Shown here: positions 17,025 to 25,322 of the stretch, one piece after another
Numbering within the stretch: the first letter of the stretch is position 1
Layout of the letters: every line of letters begins with the position of its first letter
Source of the DNA: Chloroflexota bacterium
GTDB taxonomy: Bacteria > Chloroflexota > UBA6077 > FW602-bin22 > JACPRP01
Length of the DNA stretch: 37,428 bases
Assembly (NCBI GenBank): GCA_023480885.1
Contig: JAMCWX010000051.1
Coordinates: forward strand, 1-37,428
Direction: 5' to 3'
Made by a program: the position numbers and the translations under genes
Notes under the pieces: model-generated
Told to the model about the DNA's origin: nothing
The model's input: the letters and a program-made list of their open reading frames with translations, nothing else
The model's database searches: none

Positions 17025-17993
17025 TTACGATCCCCGCCGCACCGAAACAATTTGCCGTTTTCGGGCAATCGCCTTCTCTACGGCGGCAACGATGTCGTCT
17101 GCTGTCAGGCCGTAAGCCTTCAACAGGCTAGCAGGATCGCCAGACTGGCCAAAAGCTTGCTTAATAGCCACGAACTCAATGGGCACAGGATATTCTTCGG
17201 CGAGAACCAGCGCAACGGCGCTGCCAGTGCCACCGTTGAGAAGATGCTCCTCGGCCACCACGACGGCACCCGTCTCCATCGCGGCATCCTTCACGGCCTC
17301 GCGATCCAGAGGCTCCACGGTATGCATATCCAGCACTCGCACTGCTATGCCCTTGTCGCGGCAGATGGCCGCAGCCTGAAGCGCCTCGGCCAACATGCGC
17401 CCGTTAGCAATAATCGTCGCGTCGTCGCCATCTAAGAGCCTCACAGCTTTCCCAAGCACGAAGTCGTGGCCGTTCTCGTACACGATGAGTGACTTCGGGC
17501 GCCCCAGCCGCAGATACATCGGGCCTACCACGCTTGCTGCGGTGCGCGTAGCCCAGGCCGATGCCACCTCATCAGCCGGCACTATAATCCTGAAGCCAGG
17601 GAGAGAGCGAATCAGCGCCAGGTCTTCGATAGACTGGTGAGAAGCACCATCCTCGCCAACCGTCAGTCCCGAGTGGCTGGCCGCGACCTTGACATTCATC
17701 TGAGAGTAGGCAACGGACATGCGAAGCTGATCGAAGCAACGGCCTGGAAGAAAGACCGCAAAGCTGCTGGCAAAAACGATCTTGCCACACGAGGCCAAAC
17801 CCGCGGCCATCCCAACCATGTTCTGCTCCGCTACGCCAGCGTCGAAGAAACGATCGGGGAACTCCTCTGCGAAGAGCTTTGTCATGGTCGATTTAGAGAG
17901 GTCCGCGTCGAGAACGACGATATTGGGATTCTCGCGACCTAGCGCCACCAGAGTGTGGCCGTAGGCCTCGCGCGTTGCCATTCCCTGCTTCAT
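17025..17993 (-). CDS. Transketolase, C-terminal subunit
   Basis: Second half of a split transketolase, which moves two-carbon units between sugar phosphates in the pentose phosphate pathway. The 322-residue protein contains the pyrimidine-binding domain with the catalytic Glu in FDAGVAEQNMVGMAAGLA, the HSGLTVGEDGASHQ segment, and the C-terminal transketolase domain (VAEEHLLNGGTGSAVA). It begins 38 bases after the N-terminal half on the same strand. Two-subunit transketolases are normal in archaea, many Firmicutes and Chloroflexota, so the split is not a frameshift. A DXP synthase role is unlikely because the pair is too short. Confidence 0.94.
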   Translation of the reverse strand: MKQGMATREAYGHTLVALGRENPNIVVLDADLSKSTMTKLFAEEFPDRFFDAGVAEQNMVGMAAGLASCGKIVFASSFAVFLPGRCFDQLRMSVAYSQMNVKVAASHSGLTVGEDGASHQSIEDLALIRSLPGFRIIVPADEVASAWATRTAASVVGPMYLRLGRPKSLIVYENGHDFVLGKAVRLLDGDDATIIANGRMLAEALQAAAICRDKGIAVRVLDMHTVEPLDREAVKDAAMETGAVVVAEEHLLNGGTGSAVALVLAEEYPVPIEFVAIKQAFGQSGDPASLLKAYGLTADDIVAAVEKAIARKRQIVSVRRGS

Positions 17994-18031
17994 TCTGCGT
18001 CCTAGTTCCTTTCAGGGTCAAGACTCGGCCG

Positions 18032-18982
18032 TTATCTCGCTCCGTTACCCGTAATCGGCGAGCTCAACTCACGCAGCGCCGACTCCACCTGCTCGACTGT
18101 CGGCGCTTTGCCGTGAAAATCGACGACGTTTTCCATAAACGAAACGCCCTTGCCTTTAACGGTGCGAGCAACGATCATCGTCGGCTGGCCTTTCTTCGAC
18201 TCCGCTTGCGCGAAAGCGTCTAACAGTTGCCTGAAATCGTGGCCATCCACCTCGACGACGTGCCAGCCGAATGACCGCCACTTATCGGCCACAGGCTCTA
18301 TGCTCATCACCTGCTTGTTCGGGCCATCTATCTGCAAGCCGTTGTAGTCGAGGACCGCGACGAGGTTGCCCAACCGATAGTGGGCAGCAGCCATCGCCGC
18401 CTCCCAGATCTGCCCCTCGTCCGATTCGCCGTCCCCAATGATCGCGAAAACGCGGTAATCGCTCTTGTCTAGCATGCCTGCCAAAGCCATACCGACTGCC
18501 ATCGATAACCCCTGGCCCAATGAGCCAGTGGACATCTCGACGCCTGGGGTCCGATGCATATCAGGATGCCCTTGCAGAGGGCTCCCCAGCTTGCGCAACG
18601 ACTCCAGCCATTCAACCGGAAAATAACCTGCCTCGGCAAGGGCTGCGTAAAGGACAGGAGCGGCGTGCCCTTTGCTCAGCACAAGACGATCCCTAGCGGG
18701 CCATCGAGGGTCGGTGGGATCGTGACGCATCACAGCGAACAGCAAAGAGGTGACTATTTCGACGGCCGAGAGCGAGCCACCTGGATGGCCTGATCCCGCC
18801 TTCCCCGTCATAACGATTATGTGCCGCCGCACAGTCAAGGCAATGCGCTCAAGTTCGTCAATGGATACCGAAGGTAAACCCGAGGTTCGTTTGTTCTTGT
18901 CGATGTCCGCGCTCCCGTTCTTTCTTTTCACCAGCCTCTTCGCGCACACCGCCCTGAAGGCAGCGCTTGACTGAGCTCGCAA
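18032..18982 (-). CDS. Transketolase, N-terminal (TPP-binding) subunit
   Basis: First half of the split transketolase. The 316-residue protein has GSGHPGGSLSAVE, LSKGHAAPVLYAAL, STGSLGQGLSMAVGMAL and the thiamine diphosphate motif GDGESDEGQIWEAAM ending in DYN. The TTG start at 18982 has GGAGG close upstream; the first 35 residues are basic, poorly conserved and may not all be translated, with no better start evident before VSIDELERIAL. It leads a transketolase-flippase operon that diverges from the pyruvate dehydrogenase cluster across a 310-base gap. Confidence 0.93.
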   Translation of the reverse strand: MRAQSSAAFRAVCAKRLVKRKNGSADIDKNKRTSGLPSVSIDELERIALTVRRHIIVMTGKAGSGHPGGSLSAVEIVTSLLFAVMRHDPTDPRWPARDRLVLSKGHAAPVLYAALAEAGYFPVEWLESLRKLGSPLQGHPDMHRTPGVEMSTGSLGQGLSMAVGMALAGMLDKSDYRVFAIIGDGESDEGQIWEAAMAAAHYRLGNLVAVLDYNGLQIDGPNKQVMSIEPVADKWRSFGWHVVEVDGHDFRQLLDAFAQAESKKGQPTMIVARTVKGKGVSFMENVVDFHGKAPTVEQVESALRELSSPITGNGAR

Positions 18983-19292
18983 CTTCCTCCTGGTGGTTCT
19001 TGAGAAAAGGCCAGGGTACTTGAAGGATTTACCTAGAGCTTTCGGCGGTATTATACCACAACACCCGCTCGCGTTCTATCTTTGACCAATCGTTGAGTTT
19101 TGCGTTTGCTTGTTATAAAATCGATTTAGCACCTCAGACAGTGTCGCACTGCGATGAGGCAAATCATCAGTCACATCTGGGATATCGCGACTGGCATAGA
19201 ACTTGCGGGTTACGGTAAATTGAGTCCTCGCGCCAGATCTTCGCACCGGCGGAGTCGGTTTCATCTGCGCAAATGCAGGAGCTAACGTTCAT
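18983..19292. promoter_or_regulatory. Divergent promoter region, transketolase and PDH operons
   Basis: This 310-base gap holds no gene. On the minus strand a perfect TATAAT (19050-19055) with an upstream TG suits transketolase, although its -35 is poor. On the plus strand TTGAGT (19093-19098), 15 bases and TATAAA (19114-19119) suit the PDH genes; the spacing is short. A TTGACC is at 19082-19087. The PDH leader would be about 165 bases. Two short frames of about 60 codons here are not supported. Confidence 0.5.
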
Positions 19293-20312
19293 ATGGAGCG
19301 TAAGTCGCGAACTGTCGTGCCCAAGGAAAGGGTTGACGCTCTGGGAACCAGGGAACAACTCCTGCGCTACCTGAAATTGATGGTGCTAATTAGACGCTTC
19401 GAGGAAAAAGCAGGAGAAATGTACCTCAGGGCGAAGATCGGCGGTTACCTTCATCTTAACATCGGCGAGGAGGGCACAGTCGTCGGTTCTGTTTCTGCTC
19501 TCGAAGAGCGCGATTACCTGTACACCAGCTATCGCGACCACGGCTACGCCATCGCGAGAGGTGTTAATCCAAAGGCAGTTATGGCAGAGCTCTTTGGCAA
19601 AGCCACAGGTTGTTCCCAGGGGCGTGGCGGCTCGATGCACCTCTTCGACGCCAGAGTTCATTTCCTCGGTGGATACGGAATCGTCGCAGCACATATCCCT
19701 GTCGCCACCGGCACGGCGCTGGCCGCGACCTATCGTGGGACAGACGAGGTGACGATGTGCATCTTTGGAGAAGGTGCCACAAACATCGGCGCATTTCACG
19801 AGGGTTTGAACGTCGCCAAGCTCTGGCGACTGCCCGTTGTTTTCGTCTGCACCAACAACATATACGGCATGGGAACGGCGGTCAATCGAGCTTCGGCGGT
19901 CAGCGAGATATATCGAAAAGCCTGCGCCTACGACATAGCCGCGGAACGAGTCGACGGAATGGACGTGCTGGCCGTGCGAGACGCGTGTCTGCGGGGCGTG
20001 GAGAGAGCCCGCAAAGAGAGCGAGCCGACGCTCATCGAGACGATGACCTACCGCTACCGCGGTCACTCTATGGCAGACCCAGCTCGCTACAGATCGGAAG
20101 CTGAAGTGCGGTGGTGGCGGGAGCGCGACCCGATACTGACGCTCGAAACCAAGCTAAAAGAACAGGGTATGGTCACCCAGGAGGAGATGGACGACATCGA
20201 GGCAAATGTAGAAAGAGTAGTCGAAGAGTCGGTTGAATTCGCTGACCGCAGCCCAGCACCCAGCCTTGACGACCTTTACAAGAACGTCTACGCCGAAAGC
20301 GAGGGGCGCTAG
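19293..20312 (+). CDS. pdhA: Pyruvate dehydrogenase E1 component, alpha subunit
   Basis: Thiamine diphosphate-binding half of the E1 heterotetramer that decarboxylates pyruvate and passes the acetyl group to E2. The 339-residue protein has YTSYRDHGYAIARG, the GRGGSMHLFD segment and a TPP motif FGEGATN...CTNN, in which Glu160 replaces the Asp of the usual GDG. The phosphorylation-loop-like RYRGHSMADPARYR is present. The ATG is at 19293 with GGAG upstream. It is followed one base later by the beta subunit. Acetoin dehydrogenase E1 is similar; linkage to E2 and both lipoate genes favours PDH but does not settle it. Confidence 0.9.
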   Translation: MERKSRTVVPKERVDALGTREQLLRYLKLMVLIRRFEEKAGEMYLRAKIGGYLHLNIGEEGTVVGSVSALEERDYLYTSYRDHGYAIARGVNPKAVMAELFGKATGCSQGRGGSMHLFDARVHFLGGYGIVAAHIPVATGTALAATYRGTDEVTMCIFGEGATNIGAFHEGLNVAKLWRLPVVFVCTNNIYGMGTAVNRASAVSEIYRKACAYDIAAERVDGMDVLAVRDACLRGVERARKESEPTLIETMTYRYRGHSMADPARYRSEAEVRWWRERDPILTLETKLKEQGMVTQEEMDDIEANVERVVEESVEFADRSPAPSLDDLYKNVYAESEGR

Positions 20313-20313
20313 G

Positions 20314-21288
20314 ATGCCAGTCATCACTTATCGCGAAGCTCTGAATCAAGCCCTGCGAGAGGAAATGCAACGAGATTCCAACGTGTTCCTTATGGGCGAA
20401 GACATCGGCTTGTTCGAAGGCGCCTACAAAGTGACTGCAGGACTATTCGCCGAGTTCGGCGAAAAGAGGGTTAGAGATACGCCGATTGCCGAGGAGGAAA
20501 TAGTTGGCCTGGGAATCGGCTCGGCAATGGTTGGACTGCGACCTGTGATCGAGATAATGACGATTAACTTCAGCCTGCTGGCGCTCGACCAGATTGTAAA
20601 CAACGCGGCGAAGCTGAGATATATGTTTGCTGGTGGCGTTCAGATGCCCCTGGTCATACGCATGCCAGAGGGTGGAGGCAATCAGCTTACTGCGCAGCAC
20701 TCTCAAAGCCTGGCCGTATGGTTCGCACACGTCCCCGGACTACTGGTAGTCGCACCATCTTCACCAGCCGACGCCAAAGGTCTTCTCAAGACTTCTATTA
20801 GAGACAATAACCCGGTCATCTTTATCGAGCACTTTGCCCTGTACAACACCAGAGGCGAACTGCCCGATGGCGAGCTCTTGCTCCCTATCGGGAAAGCCGA
20901 CGTCAAGCGCGTTGGCGAAGACGTGACAATCATCTCTCATTCAAGAATGGTGCAGGTGGCGCTAGCTGCTGCGGAGCAACTGGCCGGGCAAGGAATCAGC
21001 GCAGAAGTGGTGGACCTCCGCACGTTGCGACCGCTCGACAAAGAGACAGTGGTCAATTCGGTGCGTAAGACCTCGCGTGCCGTAGTGCTGGAGGAAGGTT
21101 GGCCAACGTATGGCATAAGCGCAGAGGTCACAGCCTTCGTCCAGGACATGGCTTTCGACTATCTGGATGCGCCAATCCGACGCATTGGCGGCGCCGAGGT
21201 CCCGATGCCCTACGCCCGCAACGTGGAACGCGCAGCCATCCCTAGCGATCAAACCGTGATCGCGGCAGTGAAAGAGCTTGTTGCCTAA
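20314..21288 (+). CDS. pdhB: Pyruvate dehydrogenase E1 component, beta subunit
   Basis: Second E1 chain, which completes the TPP site and binds the E2 core. The 324-residue protein starts at ATG 20314, with GAGGGGCG upstream inside the end of pdhA; a longer frame from 20233 would only overlap pdhA. Characteristic segments are the MGEDIG near residue 30, DTPIAEEEIVGLGIGSAM, RMPEGGGNQLTAQHSQS and the C-terminal domain beginning with GEDVTIISHSRMVQVAL. Its size and motifs are ordinary for the family. Confidence 0.94.
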   Translation: MPVITYREALNQALREEMQRDSNVFLMGEDIGLFEGAYKVTAGLFAEFGEKRVRDTPIAEEEIVGLGIGSAMVGLRPVIEIMTINFSLLALDQIVNNAAKLRYMFAGGVQMPLVIRMPEGGGNQLTAQHSQSLAVWFAHVPGLLVVAPSSPADAKGLLKTSIRDNNPVIFIEHFALYNTRGELPDGELLLPIGKADVKRVGEDVTIISHSRMVQVALAAAEQLAGQGISAEVVDLRTLRPLDKETVVNSVRKTSRAVVLEEGWPTYGISAEVTAFVQDMAFDYLDAPIRRIGGAEVPMPYARNVERAAIPSDQTVIAAVKELVA

Positions 21289-21348
21289 ACTATACCCTTT
21301 CGATCATCTGGCTTATGTCACGGCGATTCTTTACCCAGGAGGACGCGT

Positions 21349-22566
21349 ATGCCCGTAGACGTCGTTATGCCCCGGCTCAGCGACACTATGGTGGAAGGGA
21401 AGGTGCTGAAGTGGCGCAAGAAAGAGGGAGAGGAGGTCAAGAAGGGCGACATCATCGCCGAGATCGAAACAGACAAGGCGGCGATGGAACTGGAGGCATA
21501 CGATAGCGGCACGCTTTCAAAGATCGTTGTGCCAGAAGGGAAATCGGTTCCAATCGGCGAGCCCATTGCCCTCATAGCAGGTCCAGAGGAGCACCCAGCG
21601 GCGCCGCCTGCACGAGAAGAAAAGGCAGCTCCCGCTCCGCCACCGCCAGCCCCACCTCCAGGTGAGGTTTTCGCCGCAGTCGCTCCTCCCCGAGTCGAGG
21701 AAAGAGTGAAAGCATCGCCATTGGCGAGAAGGATAGCCGAAGAGAGAGGAATCGACCTGGCAAAGGTCAAAGGCACAGGACCAGAAGGCAGAATCACCAA
21801 AGAGGACGTGCTGGCCTTCATTCAAACCCTGGAAGAGCGCCCCAAAGTAATACCTCGGCCTGAAGTCACAGCGCCTCCAGAAGCAGTCGAGATGATCGAG
21901 CTTACCAAAATGCAGTCGACCATCGCCGACAGAATGACCAGGGCCAAGCAGACTATCCCTCATTTCTACGTCACGTCAGAAATCGATATGTCTGCGGTCT
22001 CGCAAATGATCGCGTCGCTGAAGATCGCGTCAAAAGATGGTCCTGAACTCAAGATAACAGACCTGTTAATCAAAGCGTCGGCGCTGGCGCTGAAAAAGTA
22101 TCCTCTGGTCAATGCCTTCTATTCCGACGGCAAGCTTCAGTACAACAAGCGCATTAACGTGGGGATTGCCGTTGCTCTGCCAGGAGGTCTGATGGTTCCA
22201 GTGATCCACGATTGCGATCGTAAGAGCCTGCGCGAGATCGCGTCCGAGGCCAGGCAGCTAACCGAGAAAGTCAGAAGCGGGCATATGACGCCAGCGGATT
22301 TCGAGGGTGGCACGTTCACACTCTCGAACCTTGGCATGTTCGACGTAGATGAGTTCGCCGCAATCATCAACCCACCCGAGAGCGCGATCCTGGCCGTCGG
22401 TACGGTAAGGCCAACACCTGTCGTGCGCGATGGGCAAATCGTTATCTCGTCGCGAATGAAGGCGACGATCTCGGCTGATCACCGAGTTTACTATGGGGCC
22501 GCGGCGGCAGAATTTCTCCAGGAATTCAAGCGTTTGCTGGAGAATCCGCTCACCTTAATGCTGTAA
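21349..22566 (+). CDS. pdhC: Dihydrolipoamide acetyltransferase (PDH E2)
   Basis: Forms the core of the complex and transfers the acetyl group from lipoamide to CoA. The 405-residue protein has one lipoyl domain with Lys43 in EIETDKAAMELEA, an Ala/Pro-rich linker (residues 80-118), a peripheral subunit-binding domain (residues 121-158, ASPLARRIAEERG) and the catalytic domain. The active-site motif reads SADHRVYYGA: catalytic His378 is kept but the usual Asp, five residues along in DHRVxDG, is Tyr382. A Tyr here also occurs, as I recall, in plastid and cyanobacterial E2. AGGAGG is about seven bases before the ATG. The gene abuts lipA with no gap. No E3 gene is in the window. Confidence 0.93.
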   Translation: MPVDVVMPRLSDTMVEGKVLKWRKKEGEEVKKGDIIAEIETDKAAMELEAYDSGTLSKIVVPEGKSVPIGEPIALIAGPEEHPAAPPAREEKAAPAPPPPAPPPGEVFAAVAPPRVEERVKASPLARRIAEERGIDLAKVKGTGPEGRITKEDVLAFIQTLEERPKVIPRPEVTAPPEAVEMIELTKMQSTIADRMTRAKQTIPHFYVTSEIDMSAVSQMIASLKIASKDGPELKITDLLIKASALALKKYPLVNAFYSDGKLQYNKRINVGIAVALPGGLMVPVIHDCDRKSLREIASEARQLTEKVRSGHMTPADFEGGTFTLSNLGMFDVDEFAAIINPPESAILAVGTVRPTPVVRDGQIVISSRMKATISADHRVYYGAAAAEFLQEFKRLLENPLTLML

Positions 22567-23457
22567 ATGACATCACAAGAATCGACACCCGACGACATCG
22601 CAAGAAAACCCGACTGGCTAAAGATCCGGCTATCTCTCGGCCCCAACTTCCGAGACATCAAGGGATTGTTGCGCGGTCTGGAGCTGCACAGCGTCTGTGA
22701 AGAGGCCCTTTGCCCGAACATAGGCGAATGCTTCGAGAGCCGCACCGCGACGTTTCTGATCCTAGGTCGCGTGTGCACTCGCAACTGCGGCTTCTGCGCC
22801 ATCGAGACAGGCACGACAAACGAACTCGACGAAGCCGAACCAGAGCGGGTGGCGCGCGCTGTCGAAAGCCTCGACCTTCGTCACGTCGTCATCACCTCCG
22901 TGACCCGCGACGACCTGGTAGACGGCGGCGCCGCCATCTTTGCCGAGACCATAAGCAGGTTACGCCAGTACAAGCCTTCCTGCAGCGTCGAGGTGTTGAT
23001 CCCTGACTTTCAGGGCTCCGTGTCCGCCCTCGCCACGGTGGTCCAGGCGAAACCGGACATCCTCAACCACAACATCGAGACAGTGCGCCGCCTTTCGTTC
23101 GAGGTGCGGCCCATGGCCGACTACGATCGTTCGATTGAGCTGCTTCGGCGCGCAAAGCAAATGGACGAAAAGAAGTTGACCAAGTCGGGTCTTATGGTCG
23201 GGCTGGGTGAAACGTGGAACGAGATACTCGAAGCGATGGCCGACCTGCGCGCCGCCGGATGCGAAATCCTGACCATCGGCCAGTATCTCCGCCCCTCCAA
23301 ACAGCACCTGCCCGTCGCGAGATATTACACGCCCGCGGAGTTCAGCCTGCTCAGGGACGAAGGCCAGCGGTTGGGATTTCGACACGTCGAATCAGGCCCC
23401 CTGGTCAGAAGCTCGTACCATGCAAAGCAGCAACTAAAAGGGACTGGCCACCCCTAG
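22567..23457 (+). CDS. lipA: Lipoyl synthase
   Basis: Radical SAM enzyme that inserts two sulfurs into protein-bound octanoate. The 296-residue protein has the auxiliary-cluster Cys set CxxxxCxxxxxC (Cys44, Cys49, Cys55), the radical SAM CxxxCxxC (Cys70, Cys74, Cys77) and the C-terminal RSSYHA whose Ser ligates the auxiliary cluster. The ATG directly follows the TAA of the E2 gene, so translation is coupled to that of its substrate protein. Everything needed for activity is present. Confidence 0.97.
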   Translation: MTSQESTPDDIARKPDWLKIRLSLGPNFRDIKGLLRGLELHSVCEEALCPNIGECFESRTATFLILGRVCTRNCGFCAIETGTTNELDEAEPERVARAVESLDLRHVVITSVTRDDLVDGGAAIFAETISRLRQYKPSCSVEVLIPDFQGSVSALATVVQAKPDILNHNIETVRRLSFEVRPMADYDRSIELLRRAKQMDEKKLTKSGLMVGLGETWNEILEAMADLRAAGCEILTIGQYLRPSKQHLPVARYYTPAEFSLLRDEGQRLGFRHVESGPLVRSSYHAKQQLKGTGHP

Positions 23458-23530
23458 ATCGCTTTCTGGCTGCGTTTAGCTACCGCCCAAATCGATCCAA
23501 CAACACAGAATATTCACTCGCGAAGGATTT

Positions 23531-24334
23531 ATGCCGACAGATTTCATCGGGAGCAGCACCACCAATAGTGAAACCAATCGGGACAAGGTTGATCTACCAG
23601 GCGCATCATCATTGCTGAAGCTCGGCACTATGAACTACGTCGAGGCATTGGAACTGCAGGACCGCCTGGTGAAGGCTCATTATGAAGGCAAGGTCGGCGA
23701 CTTACTGATCCTGCTGGAACACCCTCATACCTACACAATCGGTCGGGGCGGGAAGGATGCCCACATCCTCTTTGACGAGAAGCTACTTGCTCGCATAGGA
23801 GCTAGCTTCCACAGGGTAGGTAGAGGCGGGGACATCACCTACCACGGTCCAGGCCAGATCGTAGGCTACCCCATCGTCGACCTGCGTCGTTGGCAGCCGG
23901 ACGTGCACAAATACCTGCGCAGCCTGGAACAAGTGCTCATCCGAACCCTACGAGATTTTGGCATAAGCGCAGTACGCGATTCTCATGCCACAGGCGTCTG
24001 GGTTGGCGACGAGAAAGTGGCAGCCATTGGCGTGAGAGTGTCGCGCTGGATAACGTCTCACGGCTTCGCACTAAACGTCAACGCCGATTTGAGCTACTTC
24101 TCTCACATCGTCCCCTGCGGCCTGGTCGGTAAAGGCGTCACGTCGATGGACAAGCTACTTGGTGCCAGAGTTGACCCTCAACTCGTCGCGCAGCAACTTG
24201 TGGAACACTTCAGCAGCGAATTCCGCACCCACCTGGTAGAATCCAGCCTGGCAGATATTGAACAAGCGATAGCTGAAGCAGGTGAACGCAGTGTGACTTC
24301 TTCAGATGCGCTGATGTCTCCTTGTCAGAAGTAG
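23531..24334 (+). CDS. lipB: Octanoyl-[acyl carrier protein]:protein N-octanoyltransferase
   Basis: Moves octanoyl from acyl carrier protein to the lipoyl-domain lysine, the step before LipA. The 267-residue protein has RVGRGGDITYHGPGQIVGYPI, the catalytic Lys162 in EKVAAIGV and catalytic Cys196 in IVPCGLVGKGVTSM. The N-terminus is about 30 residues longer than usual and polar; the family's normal start would be near ATG 23630, but the ATG at 23531 has GAAGGA just upstream. It is 73 bases after lipA. Its 3' end overlaps the convergent gene by ten bases. Confidence 0.95.
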   Translation: MPTDFIGSSTTNSETNRDKVDLPGASSLLKLGTMNYVEALELQDRLVKAHYEGKVGDLLILLEHPHTYTIGRGGKDAHILFDEKLLARIGASFHRVGRGGDITYHGPGQIVGYPIVDLRRWQPDVHKYLRSLEQVLIRTLRDFGISAVRDSHATGVWVGDEKVAAIGVRVSRWITSHGFALNVNADLSYFSHIVPCGLVGKGVTSMDKLLGARVDPQLVAQQLVEHFSSEFRTHLVESSLADIEQAIAEAGERSVTSSDALMSPCQK

Positions 24335-24846
24335 GGCTTCCATCTCTCCGGCATCTGAATTACGCCAGCGACAAGCTTGTAATGATAGCCGAGGTATTCC
24401 TCGCCGAGACTGATCGTCAAGAGGAACCTGTCTGAGACTCTCGAATCGCTCGCGGATGAGATCAAGTACGAACCTTCGTCCAGATGGCCTAGCCGGCGCT
24501 CGAATTCGGGGTCTGTCACCCTAAGACCGTAGCTCACTCCCGCCAACGCAAATCTTGCAATGATTTGAGGTTTACTGCCGTAAGCCTTCTTGACCTCCCA
24601 GTCGACATGGTTGGGGGCGACCAGCGCAAAAGAGGCATGGGCAACCATCCGGAGGAAGGCGCGCGGTGATCTCCTGTCGGTCTCATCCCCCAGCAAGGTC
24701 GGACCGTAGTCGAGCTGCGATTGAAGTAACCCGATAACGTCCGTCCCTGCGGGCCGCTTCACCAACTTCCAGCGGTTGGGGCCGATCAACCAGTTCTCTG
24801 GCTGATGGGGCTCAGGCTTGCGCGCCGGCATTATGTTCTGCTCCAC
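24325..24846 (-). CDS. Hypothetical protein, resembles C-terminal part of dual-OB (DuOB) domain; N-terminus missing
   Basis: I do not recognise a characterised family with certainty. Segments HQPENWLIGPNRW, KPQIIARFALAGVSYGLRVTDPEFE and LLTISLGEEYLGYHYKLVAGVI resemble the dual OB-containing domain found near nucleic-acid genes. Full-length relatives begin about 60-70 residues earlier with a Cys/Arg-rich strand and a WIRPVS-like motif. Here the frame opens at GTG 24846 or ATG 24831, and codons upstream in this frame run on without a start to a stop near 24985; another frame there shows ANWRKKGRC, faintly like the missing N-terminus. A frameshifted or decaying gene is possible. It converges on lipB with a ten-base overlap. 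Confidence 0.6.
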   Translation of the reverse strand: MEQNIMPARKPEPHQPENWLIGPNRWKLVKRPAGTDVIGLLQSQLDYGPTLLGDETDRRSPRAFLRMVAHASFALVAPNHVDWEVKKAYGSKPQIIARFALAGVSYGLRVTDPEFERRLGHLDEGSYLISSASDSRVSDRFLLTISLGEEYLGYHYKLVAGVIQMPERWKPYF

Positions 24847-25053
24847 TGGTTGATTGGTCTCTCGAACTGACCGGTAGTCGCAAGTGTTCCCCAGTAGCCA
24901 ACGCTCGACTTGTCGCCGATAGTTGAAGAAACGAGCATCCGCACCGACCTTTCTTTCGCCAGTTAGCGGTGCCAGGTGCGATCAGTTGTGTTGCTACATT
25001 CGTTCGGGCATCTATCATCACCAAAATGCCCGATCGAACACTTGCCGCATCCA

Positions 25054-25121
25054 AATGCTCGCGAGTACTGAGAACGAGCATTAAGTATCGTCCAATGCTC
25101 ACGACGATGCTCACGAGCATT
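25054..25121. repeat. Tandem pair of AATGCTC...GAGCATT palindromes
   Basis: Two units lie eleven bases apart: AATGCTC, 15 bases, GAGCATT (25054-25082) and AATGCTC, 14 bases, GAGCATT (25094-25121). Inside them the core TGCTC(A/G)CGA recurs four times. They sit about 100 bases upstream of the promoter at 25218 and upstream of the minus-strand DuOB-like frame. This is the layout of a repeated operator or of a short decayed repeat array. The rest of the 476-base gap (24847-25322) has no gene that I can support. Confidence 0.6.
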
Positions 25122-25217
25122 GCCGCACGCTATCAGAACCAGGACAAATCGCTGAATTGGGAGTAAGTAGCGTGCTTGGATAATATCACTTGCTCGCCTG
25201 CAAATCAAGGTGAAACC

Positions 25218-25246
25218 GTGAAACTTTCCCCCAATCGTGCTATAAT
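25218..25246 (+). promoter_or_regulatory. Extended -10 promoter for the zinc-ribbon/RNase H pair
   Basis: A perfect TATAAT at 25241-25246 is preceded by TG one base away; GTGAAA (25218-25223) is a weak -35 at 17 bases. The leader would be about 70 bases. Confidence 0.65.
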
Positions 25247-25322
25247 CCCTAATGGCTCTAACGAGTCGCTATCCTCCACCGCAGCCTCGAGTGCAGGACT
25301 ATGAATTAGGAGTAATTAACGA

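Noticed and set aside
17025..18982. Frameshift in a single transketolase gene
   Set aside because: Both halves have their own start, ribosome site and complete domains; a two-subunit enzyme is normal in this type of bacterium.
25054..25121. CRISPR array
   Set aside because: Only two units, themselves palindromic with similar insides, no equal-length unique spacers and no cas genes nearby.
24963..25208. 81-codon minus-strand frame upstream of the zinc-ribbon gene
   Set aside because: It spans the tandem AATGCTC palindromes and has no ribosome site or family resemblance.
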